From: Candidatus Gastranaerophilales bacterium | GTDB taxonomy: Bacteria > Cyanobacteriota > Vampirovibrionia > Gastranaerophilales > Gastranaerophilaceae | Direction: 5' to 3' | Length of the DNA: 13,630 bases | Assembly (NCBI GenBank): GCA_947628355.1 | Contig: CANQZO010000022.1 | Coordinates: 1-13,630, forward strand | In this document: positions 7,171-13,630 of the stretch, piece after piece | Numbering within the stretch: the first letter of the stretch is position 1 | Layout: every line of letters begins with the position of its first letter | Translations under genes and position numbers: made by a program | The notes under the pieces: generated by a model | The model's input: the letters and a program-made list of their open reading frames with translations, nothing else | The model's database searches: none | Told to the model about the DNA's origin: nothing

Positions 7171-8532
7171 ATGACGGAAGAAAAAAAACAAAATAAAAAT
7201 GTTTCGGTATTTTCAAGAAGTGATATTTCGCTTGATTCAGACCCTATGGAAGAAATATTTGCATTAAATCTCGGTGATTTTATATCAGAACATTTAATTT
7301 CGGATGAATTGGTACAAAAAATCAGCAGACATAAAGTAGATAAATATGAAAGTCTTAAAAACCAATTAAAAGAATTAATTTCAATATATTCTATAGATAA
7401 TACCTTAAAAATACTGGGGTTTAGCAGTAAAGAAGATTACATAATATATAATGCGATAGCAAAAACAATAAAGCAGATGCTTGAAATAGACGCTTGCCAT
7501 GTATTTTTATCAAAAGAAAATGCAATGGGGCTTGACTGCAGTCAAAATGACATACTGCTTGTAGGTTCATCAATTAAATTTAAAGACGATATATATGACG
7601 CAGAAATAGGCTATAAGTATGATGATAACAGTTATGTATCATTGGCATTTAACAATAAAAAGTCCGTAGAGGTAAAAAATTGCACGGAAGACGAAAACTT
7701 TAAGCCCATACAAAAGCTGAATGAAGACAAAGTTAAATATTATCTTGCGGTGCCGATGTTTAATAATACGGAAAAAGTCGGAGTTATAGTTGTTGAAAAT
7801 TACAGCGAAAAGGTTTTATCCGATGAATTTATAGATCTGTTAAGCGTAACGGCAAAATTATTTGCAACCTCAATGTCGCTTGAAAAATTAACGGAAGAAA
7901 CCGAAAAATTAGTAAATGAAAAAGATGTCACAATTGTACAGTTACAAAATAACAGAGCGGAACTTACATCATTAATAGGTGATTTAAGCAGTGAACAGCA
8001 ATGGTTTGTAGAAAATCTGGCAAAAGCGGTGGATGCAAAAAGCAGTTTTAAAAATAACTATTCAAACGATGTAGCGGAGCTTGCAAAAGAAATTTCAACC
8101 GCATTAGCGCTTAACGAAAAGACAAAAGATTTAATATATTATGCGGCATTGTTGAGAAATATAGGCAAAATTACTCTGCCCGAGGAGTTATTCAACAAAA
8201 AAGAAAAACTGTCAAAAGAGGACTGGGAAAAATTGCAGGAATCGCCAAACGTCGGAGTGAGCATATTAATGAGCATAAACTTCTTATCGGAAGTAGTGCC
8301 TTATATAACGTATCACAAAGAACGCTGGGACGGAACAGGCGAACCCGAGAAGCTAAGAGGGATGAGCATTCCTTTAGGCTCAAGAATAATAGCTATTGCA
8401 GATGCCTATAGCGCCATGACATCGGACAGAGCATACAGAAGTGCAATGGATAACAAAAGGGCGCTTGAAGTTATTAAATCCGAAGCAGGCACTAAATGGG
8501 ATCCCGAGTTAGTTAAAGTGCTTATACAATAA
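7171..8532 (+). CDS. GAF domain plus degenerate HD-GYP domain protein, probably not a phosphodiesterase
   Basis: The 453-residue cytoplasmic protein has a polar N-terminus (1-80), a GAF-like sensor region (about 85-235), a helical coiled-coil-like linker (236-268) and an HD-GYP-like domain (about 275-453). HD-GYP enzymes hydrolyse cyclic-di-GMP using a metal centre. Here the overall pattern is clear: LLRNIGKITLPEE (327-339), YHKERWDGTGEP (381-392), IPLGSRIIAIADAYSAMTSDRAYR (400-423). The key residues have changed: the HD pair is R329-N330, the later single His is S358, the second His of HHE is K383 and the GYP Tyr is E391. K333, H382 and D411 remain. It is therefore likely a non-catalytic sensor, binding or scaffold protein. 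It is monocistronic, with AAGGA six bases before the ATG, and has no transmembrane helix. Confidence 0.85.
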   Translation: MTEEKKQNKNVSVFSRSDISLDSDPMEEIFALNLGDFISEHLISDELVQKISRHKVDKYESLKNQLKELISIYSIDNTLKILGFSSKEDYIIYNAIAKTIKQMLEIDACHVFLSKENAMGLDCSQNDILLVGSSIKFKDDIYDAEIGYKYDDNSYVSLAFNNKKSVEVKNCTEDENFKPIQKLNEDKVKYYLAVPMFNNTEKVGVIVVENYSEKVLSDEFIDLLSVTAKLFATSMSLEKLTEETEKLVNEKDVTIVQLQNNRAELTSLIGDLSSEQQWFVENLAKAVDAKSSFKNNYSNDVAELAKEISTALALNEKTKDLIYYAALLRNIGKITLPEELFNKKEKLSKEDWEKLQESPNVGVSILMSINFLSEVVPYITYHKERWDGTGEPEKLRGMSIPLGSRIIAIADAYSAMTSDRAYRSAMDNKRALEVIKSEAGTKWDPELVKVLIQ

Positions 8533-8540
8533 AAGAGCAA

Positions 8541-8942
8541 TTAATTATTATAATCGCTAACCCATAACCCATGTATATTGCACAATTCGCGTGCGATAAA
8601 TTTATCGTAAGCGCAAGGGGATTTTAATTCCATTTTCGGTTCTTCATTGGGGTATAAAAATTTACGTTTAAGATATTTTTTATCGGGCGAGATAGCTTCA
8701 ATAAAAATTATGTAATGATTTTGCTCCATAGGATGAGCAATAGAGCCGACCCTAATTGTTTTATTTTCGCCCTCAATAGTAACAATGGGAACATGTTTTT
8801 CCTGCATTTGTTCATCGGATGATTTTTCTTCCAAATGCTCCATAGGCACGGAGCAGCAAACAAGTTCACCGGCCCCTTGGTTAATAATTTCAACAATATT
8901 TCCGCAAACATTACACTTATATAATTCTAATTTTTCAGTCAT
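8541..8942 (-). CDS. dfx: Desulfoferrodoxin (two-iron superoxide reductase)
   Basis: Reduces superoxide to hydrogen peroxide in the cytoplasm without releasing oxygen; typical of anaerobes, with rubredoxin or a similar protein as electron donor. The 133-residue product is full length. The N-terminal desulforedoxin domain has the rubredoxin-like iron ligands C10, C13, C29 and C30. The catalytic domain has the E48-K49-H50 motif and all expected ligands of the second iron: H50, H70, H76, C121 and H124, the last two in ELCNIHGLW. Both centres look intact. A strong AGGAGGG (8953-8947) precedes the ATG by four bases. It is transcribed toward the HD-GYP-like gene with only 8 nt between the stops. 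Upstream lies the GC-rich repeat-like block, and no rubredoxin gene is adjacent. Confidence 0.96.
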   Translation of the reverse strand: MTEKLELYKCNVCGNIVEIINQGAGELVCCSVPMEHLEEKSSDEQMQEKHVPIVTIEGENKTIRVGSIAHPMEQNHYIIFIEAISPDKKYLKRKFLYPNEEPKMELKSPCAYDKFIARELCNIHGLWVSDYNN

Positions 8943-8983
8943 GATACCCTCCTAAATCCGCAATTTAATTAATATCTAATCTA

Positions 8984-9152
8984 GTGTCGCACTTTGCCGC
9001 CGACTCATCGTCGCCGTACAAGTGCTCAGACTCCACTTCGTTACGCATACAAGCTCGCAAAGCTCATTCTTCGCTTGCTCGTTTTGTAACCTTTTAAAGT
9101 TGCCACTCCAAAATTTCGCTCACGTTCCTTATCGCGAAATTTTCTCGGACAC
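8984..9152. repeat. GC-rich 169-bp block with dyad symmetry, possible dispersed repeat or MITE-like element
   Basis: Within the longest intergenic gap this block stands out sharply: 82 of 169 bases are G or C by hand count, in otherwise AT-rich DNA. The ends form a short imperfect inverted repeat, GTGTCGCAC at the left and the complement of GTGTCCGAG at the right. Inside are two dyads: GCACTT (8989-8994) with AAGTGC (9020-9025) around a small CGAC/GTCG stem, and a perfect 10-bp repeat at 9110-9143. No target-site duplication is evident. It contains no convincing gene. The dfx -10 region must lie between it and the dfx start or inside it. A second copy elsewhere in the genome would be needed to prove it a repeat. 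Confidence 0.45.
9110..9143. repeat. Perfect 10-bp inverted repeat (possible hairpin/terminator)
   Basis: AAAATTTCGC (9110-9119) and GCGAAATTTT (9134-9143) flank a 14-base loop. Read on the minus strand it lies downstream of the carboxypeptidase gene and ends in TTTT, so it could serve as a weak terminator before dfx. The stem is partly A/T and the loop long, so termination is uncertain. Confidence 0.5.
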
Positions 9153-9209
9153 ATTGTGAATTTAGTATATATCATTAAAACGCTGAAAAAATCACCTTAA
9201 TTTACAGCT

Positions 9210-10574
9210 CTAACGGTTATAAATTAATCTAATAATTTCATCCTCAAATGCTTTAACATCCTTTTGAGATTGAGTAAAGTTTTGAGTAATCATAGCAAAT
9301 GAGTACCAATTACCGTCCTGCGATTTAATATAGCCCGTAATTGCGCTTATATTAGATAAAGAACCTGTTTTTAAGCGTGCGTCACCACGAAGTTCATAAA
9401 GACGTTTATCTAAAGTGCCGTCTCCGGGCTGAGCTATATATTCATTATATTTTGCGAAGTTCGGCTGTTTATAAAGTTTATTTAAAACCTCGCTCATCCA
9501 GTCGGCATTGATAATATCATGTCTTGATACTCCGCATCCGTCTTTAAGAACAATATTATTCATATTTAATCCCAAATTTTCATAAAATTCTTTAACCAAT
9601 TTTCCCGCATAGAAATCGTTGCCGCTCATGGAATATTTTTTTGCGGAAGCAAGTTTATAAAGCGATTGAACGGATAAATTAGAGCTTTTTTGCAGAGCCT
9701 CCGTTAAAGCAGGAGCAATTGGGTTTTCCACCAGCGAGATTAATTCGCTTTCCTCGGGAGTCAATTTTGAAGCATATCTGGTTTCGGAAATATTGATTCG
9801 GCAATCATCAAGTATTTTATCAAGATTATAAATAAAATACCTGCGCATACTGCCTAAGGGTAATTCAATAGTCTGAGCTCCCGTAAGTGTTCCTTTTATT
9901 TCAAGAAGTTCAGGGTTATTCCAGCTGTAACGGTTAATTTCAAGCTGATTGGTTTTTGCTCCGAGCTTTATATCGGAAATAATTGTCATGGGATAGTTGG
10001 GTTTTACACTTATTGAAGCAGTTGAATCATTATTTTTTTCTATGCTCAGTTTAACAACATTTCTGTCAAGGTTGTATGCACTTATTTTCGGAGTATAAGG
10101 ACAAACTTCATCATCCCACATCCAGCCTTGCGAAAATTCTTTTTTATCTATAATACTGTCGTCAATATATAAATTTTTATATTCAGCTTGACCGTTTTGT
10201 TTTGCGTTTTGGAACAACGTTTTAAGCTGAGAAGAAGTTAACAGCGGGTCTGCACCGAGTTTTAAGTATAAATTATTTTCTTTATCTTTGTACAATGCGG
10301 TTTTAAAAGAATAATCATAACCTAATGTTTCCATAACAGGATACATCGTAAAGAGTTTTAATGATGAAGCGCCCTGCATATTCTTTTTAGAGTTCTGCTC
10401 ATATACAACATTTCCGTTTTCGGTATTTTTTATTGAAATTGAAACAAGCGCACCTTTATTAATATCAGAGGTTTTCAATAATTTATCTATTTTGCCTGCA
10501 GATATTGCAAAACTTGAATTTGCGAAAGTTGTAAGCATTAATATTACAGTTAAAATTTCAAATAATTTTTTCAT
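9210..10574 (-). CDS. dacB: PBP4-family D-alanyl-D-alanine carboxypeptidase/endopeptidase (peptidase S13), exported
   Basis: Trims pentapeptide or cleaves cross-links in peptidoglycan, acting outside the inner membrane. The 454-residue product begins with a typical signal peptide: MKK, a hydrophobic core, then SFA as likely cleavage site near residue 23. S13 motifs are present: SxxK at S70-S-L-K73, SxN at S297-S-N299, and K402-T-G-S in the RLKTGSLSNISAITGY block. Accessory signatures are GADPLLT (107-113) and DGCGVSR (345-351), where the usual Ser of DGSG is Cys. The inserted region between SxxK and SxN (about residues 100-270) is the normal one for the family. GGAG (10583-10580) lies five bases before the ATG. 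The ATG overlaps the stop of the upstream amidase as TAATG, so the two are co-translated. Confidence 0.93.
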   Translation of the reverse strand: MKKLFEILTVILMLTTFANSSFAISAGKIDKLLKTSDINKGALVSISIKNTENGNVVYEQNSKKNMQGASSLKLFTMYPVMETLGYDYSFKTALYKDKENNLYLKLGADPLLTSSQLKTLFQNAKQNGQAEYKNLYIDDSIIDKKEFSQGWMWDDEVCPYTPKISAYNLDRNVVKLSIEKNNDSTASISVKPNYPMTIISDIKLGAKTNQLEINRYSWNNPELLEIKGTLTGAQTIELPLGSMRRYFIYNLDKILDDCRINISETRYASKLTPEESELISLVENPIAPALTEALQKSSNLSVQSLYKLASAKKYSMSGNDFYAGKLVKEFYENLGLNMNNIVLKDGCGVSRHDIINADWMSEVLNKLYKQPNFAKYNEYIAQPGDGTLDKRLYELRGDARLKTGSLSNISAITGYIKSQDGNWYSFAMITQNFTQSQKDVKAFEDEIIRLIYNR

Positions 10575-11383
10575 TACTTCTCCAATACTTTATATATTTT
10601 TTTTGTATCCTTTAAAATGGGCATTTGTTTTCTGTATTCATGCATTTCGCCCGTATCAATTTTAGTACATAAAACTTTTTCTTCATTTTTTAATTGTGCA
10701 ATAACTCTGCCTTTATAATCAACAACCATTGAATTGCCCGAAAAATCAAACATTTCGTTTATTTTACCCGTCAAACATGAGGTTATAAAGAACAGCTGGT
10801 TTTCAATAGCTCTTGCCTTAGCTAAAGTTATGTATTCATCGGTATATGCTTTAGGCCAAGCTGCCATATTAACTATAAAATCAGCATTTTTAAAAGCATA
10901 CTCACGGAAAAGTTCAGGGAAACGAATATCATAGCATATTGAAATGCCTATTTTTCCTATATCCGTATTAACAAGCAAACCGTTTTCACCCGACTGCAAA
11001 TAAGTTCCCTCTGACTGCCCGCGGTGCGAAAACAAATGATATTTATCATAAACTGAAATAAGTTCACCGTTTCTGTTAAATATTAAACTTGTATTGCGGT
11101 CCTTTTCGCCGTTTTTTCTTAATATGGAGCTGCCTCCGATTATATTTGAATGATATTTTTTTGCGGTTTTGCTTAAAAAATCATAAGTTTTTGATGAGAA
11201 AATTTCCTCGGAGTATTTATTAAAATTATCGCAATCCCAGCCGATTGTCCATAACTCAGGCAGAATAATCAAATCCGGACTTTTTTCATCAGCATTTTTA
11301 AGCAGTTCTTCTGCCTTTTCAATATTTTTTTCGATATCCCCTGCAACTGCTTCCAATTGCACTATTTGCAATTTGATTTTCAT
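10574..11383 (-). CDS. Carbon-nitrogen hydrolase (nitrilase superfamily), omega-amidase-like
   Basis: Cytoplasmic amidase of 269 residues, the usual length for the superfamily. The catalytic triad is in place: E43 in LPELW, K114 in YDKYHLF and C150 in ISICYDIRFPEL. The regions DFIVNMAAWP and KARAIENQLFFITS are also typical. The general sequence style is closest, by memory, to the YafV/Nit2/MtnU group, which hydrolyse 2-oxoglutaramate or 2-oxosuccinamate; the substrate cannot be fixed from sequence. The gene overlaps the PBP4 gene by one base. No Shine-Dalgarno precedes the ATG, and a TACAAT box ends seven bases before it, so the mRNA may be leaderless. Confidence 0.88.
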   Translation of the reverse strand: MKIKLQIVQLEAVAGDIEKNIEKAEELLKNADEKSPDLIILPELWTIGWDCDNFNKYSEEIFSSKTYDFLSKTAKKYHSNIIGGSSILRKNGEKDRNTSLIFNRNGELISVYDKYHLFSHRGQSEGTYLQSGENGLLVNTDIGKIGISICYDIRFPELFREYAFKNADFIVNMAAWPKAYTDEYITLAKARAIENQLFFITSCLTGKINEMFDFSGNSMVVDYKGRVIAQLKNEEKVLCTKIDTGEMHEYRKQMPILKDTKKIYKVLEK

Positions 11384-11389
11384 ATTTTG

Positions 11390-11418
11390 ATTGTATTACA
11401 AAAAATTGTTCTTATCAA
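11390..11418 (-). promoter_or_regulatory. Promoter of the amidase-PBP4 unit, placed for a leaderless start
   Basis: On the minus strand TTGATA (11418-11413), a 17-bp spacer and TACAAT (11395-11390) each match consensus at five of six bases. Six bases (CAAAAT) then lead straight to the ATG at 11383, so initiation would fall on or beside the A of the start codon. Confidence 0.55.
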
Positions 11419-11440
11419 ATATACAAATATAATGTATAAT
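11412..11440 (+). promoter_or_regulatory. Promoter of the methyltransferase gene
   Basis: TTATCA (11412-11417), a 17-bp spacer and a perfect TATAAT (11435-11440). The predicted start near 11447 leaves a leader of about 15 nt containing AGGA (11451-11454). Its -35 box is the same DNA as the -35 box of the divergent amidase promoter. Confidence 0.6.
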
Positions 11441-11461
11441 GGTAACAAAAAGGAATAGTGT

Positions 11462-12142
11462 ATGGCAAAAAACGTATCTTTAGACCAATTGGGGCTAAAA
11501 TACAATACGGACAAAGCAAGTTTATTTACCCATAATAATACTACAGTAAAAGGGCATGATTATTTAAAATATTATGAGCTTTTTTTAAAGGAGTTAAAAA
11601 AAGAAAAATTTACAATGGTAGAATTAGGCTGTTTTACTGGCGCTTCTTTAAAAATGTGGAAAGAATATTATCCCAAAGCAGATATAGTAGGTGTTGACCT
11701 TAATCCTAATTTAAAAAAACTGGAAGAAGACAGAATTCATTTTATATGTTCTGACGCAGTAGCCAGTGATTTACCCGCTAAACTAAAAGAATTTAATAAC
11801 ATAAAATGTATAATAGATGATTGTTCACACGCTTGGGGAGATCAGAGAAGAAGTTTTGAAATGCTTTTCCCTATTTTAAACGGGGGAGGGTATTATATTA
11901 TTGAGGACTTAGAATGCGGAGCTATGGGAGCATATCCTTCATATCCGCCAAAAGTTCTTGATGCTCAAGTATTTTGGGATTATGCAGCCGACAGAATGAA
12001 AATATTAAGAGTCAGCGAAAATCGAAATCAAATTAATTACAGGCCGTTTTTCAACCAACTGCCAGAACACATCCAAAATATTGAACTTTCAATAGATATG
12101 GCTTTCTTGGTTCCGGGCTCTATAATCTTTAGAAAAAAATAA
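11462..12142 (+). CDS. Class I SAM-dependent methyltransferase, MycE-like sugar O-methyltransferase family
   Basis: The 226-residue cytoplasmic protein begins with a TDK motif (16-18) and GHDYLKYYELFL (31-42), as in the macrocin/tetracenomycin sugar O-methyltransferase and cephalosporin-hydroxylase-like group. The SAM-binding motif is VELGCFTGASLKMW (53-66), and D79 in VGVDL is the likely ribose ligand. IIDDCSH (117-123) and IIEDLE (146-151) match the positions where that family binds Mg2+ and keeps a catalytic His. It probably methylates a sugar hydroxyl; the glycan is unknown, though two glycosyltransferases lie elsewhere in the window. It is a single-gene unit with its own promoter, AGGA seven bases before the ATG, convergent with holB. 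Base composition is like its neighbours. Confidence 0.82.
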   Translation: MAKNVSLDQLGLKYNTDKASLFTHNNTTVKGHDYLKYYELFLKELKKEKFTMVELGCFTGASLKMWKEYYPKADIVGVDLNPNLKKLEEDRIHFICSDAVASDLPAKLKEFNNIKCIIDDCSHAWGDQRRSFEMLFPILNGGGYYIIEDLECGAMGAYPSYPPKVLDAQVFWDYAADRMKILRVSENRNQINYRPFFNQLPEHIQNIELSIDMAFLVPGSIIFRKK

Positions 12143-12167
12143 TTTTTTAAGTTATTTGCATGGCGGA

Positions 12168-13118
12168 TTAGTAGCGTTTAACAAAATAAAACGCTAAATC
12201 TTCATAAACGCTCTGCTCTTTTATGTACGAACGCAGCATTTTTTTTGAGTTTTCCGTTTTTTCTATATCTTTAAATATTATTCTTAAAAGATTTGAGTTT
12301 TGCGAATTTGCTTTAGCAAGCTCCGTTAAATAATATTGAATACAGTTTATTATATATTCGCTTTCTAAATCATTATCCGTTTGGTATGTTAAAAGCGAAT
12401 AGGCAAAGTCAAGCGCGCCCTCCTTGTTAAAAAGGGGATAATTTACAAAAAACGATTTTATAAATTCCGTATTATATTCTTCATACCTTGAATCAGGCAC
12501 ACCAAAAGACTGAGACCTTGATACAATTGTCTGCAATAAATCATCTTTATTCTCGGTTAAAAATATAAAATTAACATTGCTTGGCGGTTCTTCAATGGAT
12601 TTTAACATGGCATTAGCCGCTACCGATGAAAAACAGTCCGTATTTATGCCCGTCGGATACCAGATTTTTGAGTTAATTTCTTCTTGAGGCAGGGTAAATC
12701 CCGTTGTTTTATATTCTTCGTACATGGATTTTTCCCGCGCCGAAAGCTCTTTTATATCAGCATTGCAAAAGATAAAAACCCTGTGATAATCCGATGAATT
12801 AACCAAGGTATCAAGCACATTGTTGATTTGCTCCTCGGATATTACGGTTTTACTTGAATCGGTTTTATTATCTATTTTTGAAACCGTCATAACCGCCGGA
12901 TGTTTGTTTTCTCTAATCCATCGGCAATTTTGGCAATTGCAATCTTCCCTCCCGTCCTCAAGGCAGTTTAATTGGCGTGCAATCTCAAGCGCAAACGCAT
13001 ACTGCATATATACGTTGCTCCCGTATAAAATGAGAGAATGAAACAATCTTTTTTGCCCGATTGAGGTTTTAAAAAAATTTGTTAAATATGGGTATTTGTT
13101 TTCTAATATTTTATTCAT
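12168..13118 (-). CDS. holB: DNA polymerase III subunit delta' (clamp loader) with an internal insertion
   Basis: Delta' is the stator of the clamp loader that opens the beta sliding clamp. The 316-residue product shows a zinc module (C52, C60, C62, C65), a Walker-B-like NAD (119-121), the AANAMLKSIEEPPSNVNFIFLT block (about 168-188), and SRS at 200-202 in place of the SRC arginine-finger motif, the Arg kept. No Walker A lysine is seen in LYGSNVYMQYAFALEIA, as is usual for delta' proteins that do not hydrolyse ATP. About 43 extra residues (122-165) separate the Walker-B-like site from the AANA helix, which are normally adjacent. The C-terminal helical domain (about 215-316) is divergent. The ATG lies one base after the holA stop, without a clear Shine-Dalgarno. 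Confidence 0.88.
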   Translation of the reverse strand: MNKILENKYPYLTNFFKTSIGQKRLFHSLILYGSNVYMQYAFALEIARQLNCLEDGREDCNCQNCRWIRENKHPAVMTVSKIDNKTDSSKTVISEEQINNVLDTLVNSSDYHRVFIFCNADIKELSAREKSMYEEYKTTGFTLPQEEINSKIWYPTGINTDCFSSVAANAMLKSIEEPPSNVNFIFLTENKDDLLQTIVSRSQSFGVPDSRYEEYNTEFIKSFFVNYPLFNKEGALDFAYSLLTYQTDNDLESEYIINCIQYYLTELAKANSQNSNLLRIIFKDIEKTENSKKMLRSYIKEQSVYEDLAFYFVKRY

Positions 13119-13119
13119 A

Positions 13120-13630
13120 CTAACTCAATAATGCCAATTCTAATGCGGTTTCACTCGATAAAGTCCGCCCCGTCTTTATTTTAAATTCCGCATTTATTAA
13201 ATTTTCACGTATTGCAAGCAGCCTGTCAAGCGGGATTTTTCTCAACTTTTCCTGCGTTTTCATTACAATAAATTCATGCAGTTTTAATTTTAACGAAATA
13301 TCTTTTGTGCTCATTTTCTTTTCATTGCTTTTTATAAAAATAAACCGTTGAAAATTACTCTGAAGCACCGAAAATATTTCAAGAGGGTGCCTTTTTTCCG
13401 TTAAAAGATTGTATTGCTTTAAAACTTCATTTTTATTTCCCTGAATAATTAAATCCGCCAAAATAAATACATCCTCGCTGCTTGTGCAATACTTTGCTAT
13501 TGCTGATTTATCAATATTTTTATTCGGATGAATTGCGGTCTTTAATTTTTCCAATTCACTGTCAATTAAAGTTAAATTAGCCCCTAATTGCTCTATTAAC
13601 AATGAAATACCGTCAGATGAAATTGTTAAC
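13120..13630 (-). CDS. holA: DNA polymerase III subunit delta, C-terminal half (gene runs off the right edge)
   Basis: Delta is the subunit that binds and opens the beta clamp. The reading frame stays open to the window edge: nine in-frame codons (LTISSDGIS) precede the first possible internal start, a TTG, so the gene begins outside. The visible 169 residues contain the typical LLIEQLGANLTLIDSELEKL segment of the domain II region, then EDVFILADLIIQGNK, corresponding to the family's NxFxLxDAIL region, and the helical domain III ending in a KTGRTLSSETALELALL segment. HolA is usually about 340 residues, so half is present and intact. It is immediately followed by holB in a two-gene unit. Confidence 0.88.
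   Translation of the reverse strand, partial: LTISSDGISLLIEQLGANLTLIDSELEKLKTAIHPNKNIDKSAIAKYCTSSEDVFILADLIIQGNKNEVLKQYNLLTEKRHPLEIFSVLQSNFQRFIFIKSNEKKMSTKDISLKLKLHEFIVMKTQEKLRKIPLDRLLAIRENLINAEFKIKTGRTLSSETALELALLS

Noticed and set aside
8708..8911. Minus-strand open frame overlapping desulfoferrodoxin in another frame
   Set aside because: The desulfoferrodoxin frame carries every iron ligand; the other frame is a shadow.
8984..9097. GTG-started plus-strand open frame of 37 codons in the GC-rich block
   Set aside because: No ribosome binding site, composition set by the repeat-like DNA, and no recognisable protein features.
12133..12148. A-run/T-run hairpin at the end of the methyltransferase gene as a terminator
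   Set aside because: The stem is only six A-T pairs around the stop codon with a 3-base loop; too weak to call in AT-rich DNA.
13120..13602. holA read as a complete 160-residue gene starting at TTG
   Set aside because: The frame stays open upstream to the window edge and the product would be half the normal HolA length; it is a truncated view of a longer gene.
1..13630. tRNA/rRNA genes, CRISPR arrays, transposases, prophage or toxin-antitoxin modules
   Set aside because: Looked for on both strands; no cloverleaf, regularly spaced repeats, integrase or transposase motifs, or toxin-antitoxin pair seen by eye.

Overview
The window is AT-rich, gene-dense DNA that is almost entirely coding and consists mostly of housekeeping genes. 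The gene mix points to an anaerobic bacterium of diderm or cyanobacteria-like type. It has a superoxide reductase, a secreted PBP4-type carboxypeptidase, and a YidC without the large N-terminal P1 domain of proteobacteria. A non-photosynthetic cyanobacterial relative (Melainabacteria/Gastranaerophilales-like) would fit, but this is an inference from gene content and composition; no rRNA or other decisive marker is present.

Layout. (1) 1-1104, minus strand: an unrecognised six-helix membrane protein whose 3' end overlaps the start of miaA (tRNA dimethylallyltransferase, cut by the window edge) by 50 nt. (2) 1224-6720, plus strand: a tight four-gene unit of a BcsA/PgaC-like family 2 glycosyltransferase, yidC (membrane insertase), queA (queuosine tRNA modification) and a GT-C type membrane glycosyltransferase, with gaps of 18, 0 and 4 nt. 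(3) 6717-6980, minus strand: an 87-residue orphan protein with a strong Shine-Dalgarno, whose stop codon overlaps that of the GT-C gene. (4) 7171-8532, plus strand: a GAF plus HD-GYP-like protein that has lost most of its metal ligands. (5) 8541-8942, minus strand: desulfoferrodoxin/superoxide reductase. (6) 8943-9209: the longest intergenic stretch (267 nt), holding a 169-bp GC-rich block with dyad symmetries that looks like a dispersed repeat or MITE-like element. (7) 9210-11383, minus strand: a nitrilase-superfamily amidase (upstream) coupled by TAATG to a PBP4-family D-Ala-D-Ala carboxypeptidase. (8) 11462-12142, plus strand: a stand-alone sugar O-methyltransferase-like gene, divergent from the amidase; the two predicted promoters share one -35 region. 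(9) 12168-13630, minus strand: holA (3' half) and holB, encoding the delta and delta' clamp-loader subunits.

Functional themes. Envelope construction: two glycosyltransferases, YidC, PBP4 and perhaps the methyltransferase. tRNA anticodon-region modification: MiaA at A37 and QueA at position 34. Replication: HolA and HolB. Oxygen defence: superoxide reductase. Signalling: the degenerate HD-GYP protein. I see no tRNA or rRNA gene, CRISPR array, transposase or phage gene, and no clear new multi-gene system. The most unusual points are the probably inactive HD-GYP protein, the insertions in YidC and HolB, the GC-rich repeat-like block, and two promoters placed so that the transcript would start on the start codon.
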